Shown one piece after another: positions 12,109-24,900 of a stretch of DNA of 64,000 nt; the first letter of the stretch is position 1; each line of letters begins with the position of its first letter. The DNA comes from Prosapia bicincta (Eukaryota > Arthropoda > Insecta > Hemiptera > Cercopidae): positions 99,579,850 through 99,643,849 of the forward strand of contig JBAIZL010000001.1 of the NCBI GenBank assembly GCA_036971475.1, written 5' to 3'. Below the pieces are notes generated by a model. That model was given only the letters and a program-made list of their open reading frames with translations, was not told the origin of the DNA and did not search any database. A program made the position numbers and the translations under genes.

Positions 12109-14895
12109 TCATTCATTTAGACGATATTATCAATACTGATATACCTAGAATCAATATTAAGGGCCGAAATTTGGAACCCACGAACATTACGTTTCTTACA
12201 AAATCACAACATAACTTGTCATCTATGTTTTATGCTATACAGGTTGTACATTGTTTCGTTGCGACTAAACAATGTTGTTCTTTCGTTGCCTATATTTCTA
12301 GCTCCAACAAAACCTGCGTAATTCAATAAAGTAATTTCATCCAAATCAACCGCTTCCTTCTTCAGATATTGTTTGTGTTTGTATTTATAAAATCCAGCTA
12401 AGAAGACGGCTGCATAATTCTAACTTACATGGTTCGTTAACCCACGGAACATGCCTGCGTTTCCAGAGTAGCAAGTATGTGGGCCGCAGCTGGAGCGGTT
12501 AGATTGGAGAGAGAAATTAAGGGGAACGGTTGCGAAGGCGCTGTTATGAAGAATTTAATTTTTACACAAGTGAAAGACGATAGATTAGGGGAGATTCTTT
12601 TGTCCTCTCTCGATGGTTCGCCGCCCGTTCGCTTTAGTTACATATTTGTGATTACGTAAGTAGTGGGTGGGTTGAACAGCAAGTTTAGTTTAAATTTACA
12701 ACCCTTATGAATTTTCAGAAGAGAAAAAGTGTTGAAGTGTCATCTTGAGAAAAAAACATACATTTTAAATTGTTTGTCCAAATTAGGTCATAAGCATTAA
12801 AACTTTAAATTAAAAAATTAGACCATTTTTATTTTTAAATTTAATTTTTTTTTAAATTAGTCTAAAGCACGAGAAAGACTTATAATAAAATCTAGTAAAA
12901 ATGTTTTTAGAAAATGTAATTTATTTTTACGTTTCTTTAAAAAAAATAAATGTAAAACATATCAGATAAGAAATAATAATGTTTACAAACAAGTAGTCTC
13001 AGTTTTTATAAACCGCCCTAAATATTTATTTACAGTTTCCATATTTAGGCCTATATTTTAATAGTAGAAAGAGTGAAAAAAGCTCCTTAGAAAATATAAA
13101 ATAAATAAATAAATTAATTAAACTTATACTTTTTAATAATAGCTATAATTAATTTGAAATGTTTAAAATAATTGTATAGTTTAAATATTTAATTAAAATG
13201 CTTTTCTACAAATAAAAAACACTTTAATTTTTATTGAATTACTTTAATAGTCCAAATATTTGATATTTTAAAATGATAAGTCTCTTTATGTACCGCATTA
13301 TCATATTTACAAACTAAAATTTATTCCAAAACATAAAAATAACTCACAAAATATAAACTTATCTGAAGTGGTATGTACCTTGCTTTCTGAAAACCTGCAT
13401 ATATTACTTAATGAAGCTAAGATAAGGAAATATACTTCATATATAGATAGGCTTAAAGAAGTAATTAATTTTAATCTCTTAATAAAGATAGATAGGGAAG
13501 GATTATTCTTAAGAGGTGCCAATGTGTGATAACAGACTCTTACTTAGACCAACGGTGATAATGCTTGGAGTTACACGTGGAAAAGATAATATATTGAATA
13601 ATATGTAAGTTGTTATGGTAGGGCATGAGTTTAACGTGTTATTTAATATAGGGGAAATTTGGCTTGAGTGTGCAACCTAACACAGCTGAAATAATACTTT
13701 ACTACCCGTGAAAATGTTCCTACTCGATACTCTATAATTTATGTAGTCATTTAGTAAATTAAATTATCTTATTCAATTGAAAATCAGCTAAGTTAACAGC
13801 TGATCAATTTCAGAGGTCGTGTTCCAGTTAGCCCTAATTGTTTTGTAGCTTTCGTTGTAAAAAATCGTGAGTATATCGTGTGTTTTTACTATAATTCGGG
13901 AATTTATGATAATTTAGAAAATAGTGTATAACCCATACATAAGTTGATAGAATTGGTTGAATTGTATATTTTTATAAACAAAGCAAATAAAAGGGGTCTA
14001 CTTTTTATTTATAAAATTAAGGTTTCAATATGATACTGACAATTTAAGCAAATGGTTATTAAACCCAGCTCGTTAGGGAGATTTTATTATTTTACGAAAT
14101 AATGGTGTCAAAATTCAACAAACATATAAAATTTTCCCTAAAAGCCTTTTTTTAAACCTTTACACAATGGCTATCCAAACACCCGACTGGGCGGGGGGTT
14201 AGTTCTAATCTATCAACGCGGGTTAAATAAGGAATGATTGATGAGGGACAAACAGAATAAACGATCCACTCCTACCCCTAAAAGACAATAAGTATTATAC
14301 AGGTGCCAGTTTTGATACATACCAAAACAGGGGTGGCCACCCTTACAGCGCATTCCGGTGAGTCATGGTGTGAATGAATCAAACTAAGCCGCCTCCCTAT
14401 AGTGAATTAGTCATTCGTAGTAGGGTGGGTGAGCATATAAATATATTGGTATCGGAGGGGCAAGGGTATCTTACTACAAAGGAAGAATGCTTTGTTATTA
14501 CTTACTACAGCAAGTGGTAAAGTCATTAGAGGGTGTCTCGCTGGAAGGTCATCAAGCTTGGTACTTACATTAGTTTTCCAAAGCAATATGAAAATTAAAA
14601 TCTAGAATGGTAGAGCTTTCAATACTAACCTTATTTAAGGCAAAATAGTCTATATCAATGTAATTCAATGTAAATAATACAAATTACTCGTTATAGGCTT
14701 TATATAATAACTTTACAACTATTTTTTCAGTCCAACAAAGGGTGTGAATTTTTCGTAATGCTGTAATAGATTATAGTTTTTTGCAATGGAAGAGACGTAG
14801 AAACACACGAAGCTATTTGTAATCTGACTTGGAGAGGGAAAAGTTAAAATTTGTCACATTTAGATCTAATAAAGGAAGGACAGTCTAACAAGGTA
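12109..14895. other. AT-rich DNA with GC-richer patches
   Basis: The segment 12440-12665 is GC-richer, has an open 60-codon frame beginning at 12477 and ends in a donor-like ACGTAAGT at 12655. No family is recognised. Another GC-richer patch at 14160-14560 has no open frame. The rest is featureless AT-rich DNA. Confidence 0.4.
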
Positions 14896-14921
14896 AACAC
14901 ACACACACACACACATACACA

Positions 14922-14966
<45 letters not shown>

Positions 14967-15050
14967 ACACACACACACAAACACATTCGCACATGCACAC
15001 GCACACACACACACACACACACACACGCTCGCGCGCGCGCGTGCGCGCGT

Positions 15051-15087
<37 letters not shown>
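14896..15087. repeat. Compound microsatellite (CA)n-(CT)n-(CA)n-(GC)n-(CA)n
   Basis: Successive runs are CA to about 14922, CT/TC to about 14963, CA with interruptions, a GCGCGC stretch near 15027-15050, and CA again to 15087. Alternating purine-pyrimidine CA plus GC is the classic sequence for left-handed DNA. Long frames across it on both strands are periodicity artefacts. Confidence 0.95.
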
Positions 15088-15089
<2 letters not shown>

Positions 15090-18000
15090 CACAAAGACGT
15101 GTGTGTGTGGGGCATTATAGATTATAATAAATTCAGTTACAATTCAGGTACATTGTTAAATGTTAACAATGTAAATAATAAATAAGCTCACAATAAATTG
15201 TATTAAAATAAATGACTAAGATATATAGTATAAATTAAACTGGATGAACTTGGACTTACCATAAGAAAGCTCCGTATAATATTGTAATCACTTGATTATT
15301 ACACTTAACATTTTATACAGAGTTTAAATAAATAAAATAATAAGGACATTGAGATGTTAACGCAGGTGCTGTAGATTAACTCAGCTGGGTAGCGAGGATA
15401 TAGGATAGTCAAAGAATATTCAAGAAACATTCCATGTAACGTAGAAATGAAGAGGTTGCTGTGTTATCACCATGACAGAAGTAGGTTGGGCATAGATGAA
15501 TGACAGATGACATGATAGATGTATTGAAAAGAGAGCACTCAAAAGAGGTTGGCAAACCTATGGACATAGGAAAACCGGAGGAAGGGGCTGGGAGTATACA
15601 GACCACCGCTAAGACGATTAGAGAAGTAAAATTGACTGTAAGAAGTACTCAATTTGTATTTACACAAATGTAATTGAAATGAGCTTCTTCTTTTATTGGT
15701 TCTTAAGTTGTTTATGCCCCAAGAAATTAAAAATACCATATATTTGTCTAATACTCATCTGATAATATAAACAGTTGAAAATTTGGTGAAACTTCATAAG
15801 TAAGTTGCTATAAAATGAATAAAAATTAAGTTTACAGCGTAACTAATAGCGGAAAAATAATAAAAAAATCACAATGTCCTAATAATGCGGCACCACTTAA
15901 ATACCAGAACCAAGTTTTAAATTCTAATTTAAAAGAGTTTTTTTTTTATTTCAGTTCGTAAAACAATTTTATTTAACGCGTTAAGTTTTAGAACAGAGGA
16001 GACCAATAAAACTTTATGACGCCGGTATTATAACTCCGGCCTGTAACTGTGAATCTTTATTTATTCTGTCACTGAAATATTTAAAACAGTTGTAGTCATG
16101 GTATGGCCGAAACACATTAAATATGTTCTAAGTAGAATTTTTAAGACATGCAAGAGCATCTTTCTGATCATCAGTTTTCACTGTATAAAGCAGGTTTTTT
16201 GAAAAAAATATATATTTTCTAATTTATACGAAACTGTTCATTACTTTTCCTATAGAAATAACAATAAACACAGTAAATGTGGAACAAGCATTATTTTCTC
16301 TTTCACTTTTTTCCTATGGAGTGCACTTGCAATTTGTTTCCTTCCGTCATTTTCCATCATCTTCCTTATTTTCTAAATCCTTTCGATAATACTTTAATAG
16401 TTTTAAATTTCTTCTCTATTCCGTTCATTCGATATGCTTTCATTTCATTATTTCATTTAGTTTGTAAGTATATACCATGATTTTTTATACCAGTAGAGTT
16501 TTTGTAATGATATTTTGTTTGTCGAAATTCGCTACATCATTCCAATATATTACGAGTCTCTGTTATGATCAATATGTTTCCATTTTCTCTCTTTTTCTCC
16601 CTCTTTTTTTCTTTAGTATTGAATGTATATTGTACTTGCCAGTACTAATTTGAAACCAGTAGGTGGTAATATTTGTTTACAATGTCGTTGTCAAGTTCGT
16701 AGATTACATTTATTCACGGGATGAGTTTAACATTTTTTCATTTATTGCCACTTTTGGACTATTCAACTAGTCTTTTGGTTGTTCATCAGTTCAACTATTG
16801 TATTCCTTTTTATTATTAGTTTGTACAAACGGCGATTCCTAAATCACTCTCGTCTTATTTGTACAAAGACGTCATTGTACTGCATATATTCCTTTTGATC
16901 TTAGCATTGACAAGGTATATTTATTATATATTCCGCTGTATTTTAATCTTGAAGGAATTTAATAAATCTGAATACCTCCATGAAATATTGTTCACTACCG
17001 TTTGTGGAGCGTGAGTACTTGCTTTCATTCTAAACAAAATGTCTTACATTATGTGGGGAGTCCGACCAAAACATTTTAGGCCAGTATGGGGAAATTTCTT
17101 AGTAGGCCTATACTTATACAAAAAATGTGAGTCTGTCAAACATTTTTCTTAAAAAATATGCTAGCAAAGGAACAAGTTAAGAAAGTCCTGAAGATACGTT
17201 ATAACAGAATAAGCTAGATCTCTTTTGGCAAATTGGATAGTATTTCTACAATAAGAACATGCACTCAATAAATATAATTGATGTCTTCTACATGGCGGAG
17301 ACTTGAATGAGGAAGAAGGCAGTGAGGAGCAGTCTGTAAACACAGGTGTACCACTATGTACCCCTGCAATATTATATTTTCTTATAGTCTTCAACGTACT
17401 GCCCTAAGCCGTAAGTAAGAAATAGTAGGCCTACTCAAAATTTAGAAACAAAAACAGATAATTACACATCAGTCATGTAACGAGACATCTCGAGGAGCCT
17501 AGCATAAAAATCACATGAAGTAGTCGAAATATCTAGCTTCCGAATTAACACATACCCACCACGCTTAAATGTCAACACACATTTCCCAAGGTCGAATAAA
17601 GAGTCTAATTTCTAGCGTGCGAAAGGAAGATAAGCTTAAACTCATAACCATTCGATTGACTAAAATAACCTAAATAAACAAAACTCTTAGTGGCACGATT
17701 CAGCCAATATGTAGGGGTGTAGAGACCTGACTGGACACCGGTCAGCCCATGGAACGTGGTTAGTAATCTTCTCCGAAGCTACGGTTTCATTTGCTTTTCC
17801 AGATTTATAAAGACAAACTAGAATCTACCAAACGGCCAAAGTTTTTCCTACCCCTTCTGGTTATTTCTATGCAGGTACGTGCTAAATACACTTTAATCAA
17901 TGGCGGCTTTAGTTAAGACTCAGATATCCAACGGAACTTCCAACGGTTACATCGTCAGGTCGCAACCTTTTTGAAATAATACCAACAACTGACCAACAAC

Positions 18001-18206
18001 ATTTTTAAATAGTTCTTGAGTGTTTAATATCAATAAAAAGGGATAGGGGTAAATTTCAATTTAGGAATGAATATCTAAAATAGATTAAGAAAACTGCGTA
18101 TTTTGCTAAGGAAAGAATGCGAGGACGTGAATGGCATAGAATAATAAAGTATTACTTACTACGGAATCATTGGCTTAAGTAGAAGCTGGTAGTAAAATTA
18201 CATTTA
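15088..18206. other. AT-rich DNA without recognisable gene
   Basis: Several open frames of 60-80 codons occur but none resembles a known family. Two TAGGCCTA palindromes lie at 17103 and 17426. No repeats of note. Confidence 0.6.
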
Positions 18207-19090
18207 CAGTAAACTCCCGATTATCCGTGGGCGGATTAACCGGTTTGCGGATTATCCGGGGTCTGCCATTGTTTTACAAATATCCAATTTTTATTCCAAT
18301 CAGATTCTTGTGTTTAAATTTCCAAACGGTGAATTACGACGTAAATACATATAAGGCTTAATAGAAATTAATATGAAGGGAATAGATATGTAAATATGTA
18401 CGTACTAATTTTTACATTGAAAGGGAAGCATCCCGACGCGGGCCAGCGAAATAAAAGGGGCGAGCAGACTACTGTATATAAGAGACAATGACAAAATGCT
18501 TGGACGCCCGAAAACGATAATGTGTATCATAAGATTGTAAACAAATGTCAGATAGTCTCGGCCAAAAATAGTCTAGGACGTGACATATGCATTATCTATG
18601 TCTGTCATATACATTATCGATCTTTATGGCTTTGTGACACACGTGGCACAAGTAGACACTGTGCGACAAAATGGTTCTCAAGAAACTTAAATCGCACATT
18701 AAAGCTAAATCAATGCTCACAAAAAACAGACGAAAGTGACTGATTTTTATGTTAAAAAGTCAAAATATTGTGTGTAAAGGAAATTACATATGTACATACA
18801 TACTTACTTTTGACATATACTTATGTACGTATTGTAAATAGTTAGACATATAAATGAACATGTTATAATCAGTCAAATACATCGACATTTTAAATTATTT
18901 TCTGAATTTATTTTGTCCTCTGAAGATTATTTGTGAATTGCATTAACCGGGGTCATTATTTGTGTAACTTATGGTATAATAATCAATTCACGATCGTTTT
19001 GGGTATTTTTTGTTCATAGCGGATTATTCGGGGAATTCGTTATCCTGCGTTACCGGGCCACCCTATTCCACGGATATTCGGGAGTTACTG
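18207..19090. mobile_element. Tc1/mariner-superfamily pogo/Tigger-like element, non-autonomous, 884 bp
   Basis: The left end CAGTAAACTCCCGA and the right end CGGGAGTTACTG form terminal inverted repeats, flanked by TA on both sides (18205-18206 and 19091-19092), the duplication typical of this superfamily. Subterminal GGATTATCCG-type words at both ends match the known Tigger style. The interior is far too short for a transposase of about 500 codons. A fragment near 18722-18755 reading KVTDFYVKK resembles the basic/aromatic tail of pogo transposases, but this is tentative. Probably an internally deleted copy; clean ends suggest moderate age. Confidence 0.75.
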
Positions 19091-19092
19091 TA

Positions 19093-21934
19093 TTTTTTTA
19101 TTATATAGGTTTAAGAAAAATAATTGTTGAATATATTTACAAAACAGACTCTAACGCTGTTAGGCAGAGAATCATTCTAAATTTTATTTATAAACCAAGC
19201 AACTTGAGGCAGCCATTCCGATTTACCCTGATCTGTTTACAGAAGACCAACAAACACCATATTGCATCCTTTCAATATCGGAGTGGCCGTCGTGTGCCGT
19301 GACAGATATTTTGGCCCCCCTCTGTTGTTTGCCTGTGTGATGCACAAGATGGCGTCTCTTGTTTGTCTTAATGAAATCTCTCCGGCCCTTGCCAGTGGCA
19401 AAATGTGCAATAAGGGTGCCTTTGAATTTTCTTGCCTTGGTCAGTTGTTTCTACAGGCTTAAACAATCTAAATGCGTTGTACTAGCGTTATCAGGTACAA
19501 ACACATAAAAAAACGTATACATTATCAAGACTGCTTGATTGTCTAAGTAAAATAACTGGTGACTTCGATAAAATTAGGTTTGATGGTGGCCATGACTTTC
19601 AAAATTACATTTATTTACACAATACAAATTTATCAAATTATCATTAGCGTACATCATCAAAATCGAAGCAGTGCATCTTTAAAGTTTTAGTCGATCTTAC
19701 CATATCTTTGTAATAAACATTTTCCATTGGCGCCAATTTCAGAACAGGAATTTCCGATCTTTTCTATGCCCTGAGTACTGTCAAACAAAGCATGGTTTTT
19801 GCATTTAAGAAAAATATGTTTGTATATTTTCGTGAGTTTATTCAATCATTTAAAAAATATTATTCAAGGTTTTTAGCGAAAAAAGGCAAATAAAACTCTT
19901 AATATCCTCTGTTGTCATGTCAACGTTTAAATCTTGATCGTGCTAATTATTAGGACTCTTTTCAGTAAAAAGATATATAAGATTGTCAAATGTTACAATT
20001 TCGTTCCTGTTCCTTCATAAACGTTAAATTTCCTGGAGGAGTAAAGAAAATTTAACGTTTGACTGGCTTGTAGTTCCATAAAGGTAACAAACTCTAAAAA
20101 TAATAAAGGTGATAAATTATTATGTATATTTTTTCGTTAAAAAACATTACTGCTGAAGAAATGCAGAATACGTTGAACGCATATTTTTATGTGACTTTTT
20201 CATATAGATACCTAGCAGCAAGCCTGTTTATAGAAAGTCGGCCAACTTATTTAACACACAAAATTACAGTTCACTATTGTAGTAATATAAAATATGAATA
20301 TATTACTTCACATTTTCGAGAAGCGTTTCATTATTAATATACTCCGGGAATATTTATGACTATTTCTCCGTGTAAAGCAGTTTAAAATATTTAACGCAAT
20401 ATTTCCAAATTGGTGAATTGAAAAATCCTGTTGAAAAAAAGCTGAATTTCCAAATTTCGTAATAAGCTGAAATTACGTACTAAGCGTTTTATATTTCTCT
20501 AAAGATAGTTCTGTACGCATCGTGTGTATTTTGTAACCGTTCTGAGTAGAAACCTGCTAAAAGTAACGGAAACATTCAATCACGGTCTATTTGAAAGACA
20601 ACCGACGAAATGAGTCACAGATCGAAACAGCTTCCGATATTCAAGTGCTTTTTCAGTCGCCAACAATCAACCCTATCCAAACGTTTAATCTCTGACGTAC
20701 GTTGAAGGGGAGACTTGTGCATAAATCCATAATGTTCATTTACTCGAAAAACCATCTGCTTTTATTCCCATACTTGAAAGTAAATGTGATATATATTATT
20801 ATGTCAGCTCTAATGAGGACCCCTGTTTTTCATTTCATCTGTTTGTTGACCATTTCATCTCTTTCTTCTGGTTAAATATGCTACTAATTATTTGCATATT
20901 TTCTTTGATTTATTTTTTTATTGATTTTCATTTAATTTGTATAAATATGCTAAGATAATCGACGTTTATTTTACTTTAGTACATTGTACCTCCCAATCTC
21001 ATATTTTCTTCTAATTTTATTCTGTAGTAATAGTATTTCAAAATCTTCATATCATTGTGAGGAAAACTTATTACATTTTTAGAAAACCCGACATTCCTAT
21101 GAAATTTAGCCATCTTCTATCTTAACTGCTTCCTACAACATTTTTAAAGTATTGGATATGTTGCACTTCTAACTTGCGACTGCTAAGGTACTAACTTAAA
21201 CCAGTCCCTCAAATTTTGGTTGTCTTCAAATACTTATTTTCAACAATTGTTTGCATAATTCCTCGGAGTGGTCGGTATGCTATAAAAGTATGTCTGCCTG
21301 ACAAGTGCTAGTTTCAATCTTTTCATTCTCTTGACGGATCCAGGGATTTTTTTAAATTTTACGCAAGAGCTCGTTTTTTTGTTTTTCTTTTTATAATTTC
21401 TAAATCTCACATCATTTATTCTGAAAATTTTACATTCTAGTAAGAGTTAGCCTTCTGACCGATGTGAGCTAATTCTTAATACCTATTTTCTTAGAATTTG
21501 ATTTCTTTCTAAACAAATTATTCAGGGGCGACATCGTCTTTCTACAATTCGAAAATTATCAATATAAAACTTATAAATTCCACTAACTCCTACGATATAC
21601 ACTACTTGGTGAACTTTGACTTTTAAAATAGTATGAGATATATCAAGTTCAATCAGGCTAACTAATGTCAAAGGACAGTAATTAATCCAACTACCTAAAG
21701 AAACTCCTATGGGAAGAAACAATTAGTGATTAGATTGAATTACGTTGTCAATCTTCGATGATTAGAAACAGGATGCTTTAATAGACAGACGGTGTATTTT
21801 GTAGTTAAAAATATTTTAAGAGTAAACTACAATCCTCTTAGTATTATAAGAATTGAAAACGTCATTATAATAATATATCAACACATTTTTTTACAAGGTG
21901 ATGAACACCTTATATTAAGAGCTATTCCTTACTT
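19093..21934. other. AT-rich DNA with one GC-richer island
   Basis: The island at 19190-19460 is described separately in the findings. A perfect 12-bp hairpin, AACGTTAAATTT with its reverse complement after a 17-nt loop, lies at about 20018-20058. Nothing else is recognised; open frames here are short and AT-driven. Confidence 0.5.
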
Positions 21935-24900
21935 CGTTATATTATTAGTTAGTCTCAACCACACTATATTATTAGTCACTCAATACTACAATAATTATAT
22001 TATATTACAATAATTATATTATTGGTTGGTCACTGTACTCTAACCTATATACCCTAATAATAGTTAGTCATTACCACATTATATTATTAGTTAGTCTCAA
22101 CCACACAATATTATTAGTTCCTCAATACTACAATAATTTAATTATTGGTTGGTCACTATACACTAACCTATATACCCTAATAATAGTTAGTCATCACCAC
22201 ATTATATTATTAGTTAGTCTCAACCACACAATATTATTAGTCCTTCAATACTACAATAATTTAATTATTGGTTGGTCACTATACACTAACCTATATACCC
22301 TAATAATAGTTAGTCATTACCACATTATATTATTAGTTAGTCTCAACCACACAATATTATTAGTCCCTCAGTACTACAATAATTATAGTATTAGTTGGTC
22401 ACTGCACACTAGTCTAAATACCCTATTAATAGTTAGTCATTACCACATTATATTATTAGTTAGTCACAACCACACTATATTATTAGTCACTCAGTACCAC
22501 AATAACTATATTATTGGTTGGTCACTGCTCACTAACCTATATACCCTAATAATAGTTAGTCATTACCACATTATATTATTACTTAGTCACAACTACACTA
22601 TATTATTAGTCACGCAGTGCTACAATAATTATATATTTGGTTGGTCACTGCACACTAACCTATATACCCTAATAATAGTTAGTCATTACCACATTATATT
22701 ATTAGTTAGTCACAAGCACACTATATTATTAGTCACTCAGTACTACAATAATTATATTATTGGTTGGTCACTGTACTCTAACCTATATACCCTAATAATA
22801 GTTAGTCATTACCGCATTATATTATTAGTTAGTCTCAACCACACAATATTATTAGTCCCTCAATACTACAATAATTTTATTATTTATTGGTCACTGTACA
22901 CTAACTTATATACCCTAATAATAGTTAGTCATTACCGCATTATATTATTAGTTAGTCTCAACCACAGAATATTATTAGTCCCTCAATACTACAATAATTA
23001 AATTATTGGTTGGTCACTATACACTAACCTATATACCCTAATAATAGTTAGTCATTACCGCATTATATTATTAGTTAGTCTCAACCACGCAATATTATTA
23101 GTCCCTCAATACTACAATAATTAAATTATTGGTTGGTCACTATACACTAACCTATATACCCTAATAATAGTTAGTCATTACCACATTATATTATTAGTTA
23201 GTCTCAACCACACAATATTATTAGTCCCTCAATACTACAATAATTAAATTATTGGTTGGTCACTATACACTAACCTATATACCCTAATAATAGTTAGTCA
23301 TTACCACATTATATTATTAGTTAGTCTCAACCACACAATATTATTAGTCCTTCAATACTACAATAATTTAATTATTGGTTGGTCACTATACACTAACCTA
23401 TATACCCTAATAATAGTTAGTCATTACCACATTATATTATTAGTTAGTCTCAACCACACAATATTATTAGTCCCTCAGTACTACAATAATTATAGTATTA
23501 GTTGGTCACTGCACACTAGTCTATATACCCTATTAAGAGTTAGTCATCACCACATTATATTATTAGTTAGTCACAACCACACTATATTATTAGTCACGCA
23601 GTGCTACAATAATTATATATTTGGATGGTCACTGCACACTAACCTATATACCCTAATAATAGTTAGTAATTACCACATTATATTAGTAGTTAGTCACAAC
23701 CACACTTTATTATTAGTCACGCAGTGCAACAATATTTATATATTTTTTGGTCACTGCACACTAACCTATATACCCTAATAATAGTTAGTAATTACCACAT
23801 TATATTATTAGTTAGTCACAACCACACTTTATTATTAGTCACGCAGTGCTACAATAATTATATATTTGGTTGGTCACTACACACTAAACTATATACCCTA
23901 ATAATAGTTAGTCATTACCACATTATATTATTAGTTAGTCACAAGCACATTATATTATTAGTCACTCAGTACTACAATAATTATATTATTGGTTGGTCAC
24001 TGTACTCTAACCTATATACCCTAATAATAGTTAGTCATTACCGCATTATATTATTAGTTAGTCTCAACCACACAATATTATTAGTCCCTCAATACTACAA
24101 TAATTTAATTATTGGTTGGTCACTATACACTAACCTATATACCCTAATAATAGTTAGTCATTACTACATTATATTATTAGTTAGTCTCAACCACACAATA
24201 TTATTAGTCCTTCAATACTACAATAATTTAATTATGGTTGGTCACTATACACTAACCTATATACCCTAATAATAGTTAGTCATTACCACATTATATTATT
24301 AGTTAGTCTCAACCACACAATATTATTAGTCCCTCAGTACTACAATAATTATAGTATTAGTTGGTCACTGCACACTAGTCTATATACCCTATTAATAGTT
24401 AGTCATTACCACATTATATTATTAGTTAGTCACAACCACACTATATTATTAGTCACGCAGTGCTACAATAATTATATATTTGGATGGTCACTGCACACTT
24501 ACCTATATACCCTAATAATAGTTAGTAATTACCACATTATATTATTAGTTAGTCACAACCACACTTTATTATTAGTCACGCAGTGCTACAATAATTATAT
24601 ATTTGGTTGGTCACTGCACACTAACCTACATACCCTAATAATAGTTAGTCATTAACACATTATATTAATAGTTAGTCACAACCACACTATATTATTAGTC
24701 ACGCAGTGCTACAATAATTATATATTTGGTTGGTCACTGCACACTAACCTATATACCCTAATAATAGTTAGTAATTACCACATTATATTATTAGTTAGTC
24801 ACAACCACACTTTATTATTAGTCACGCAGTGCTACAATAATTATATATTTGGTTGGTCACTGCACACTAACCTACATACCCTAATAATAGTTAGTCATTA

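Noticed and set aside
11230..12329. Heptad-repeat protein (YGTLTLG-like)
   Set aside because: A 21-bp minisatellite necessarily gives a heptapeptide repeat. There is no start context, and the frame breaks in other copies.
14160..14560. Nuclear copy of mitochondrial rRNA
   Set aside because: The GC-richer composition prompted the idea, but I could not match any conserved rRNA core segment.
14844..15120. Overlapping 72-89 codon frames on both strands
   Set aside because: All lie in the compound CA/CT/GC microsatellite and encode Thr-His, Cys-Val or Arg-Glu dipeptide runs.
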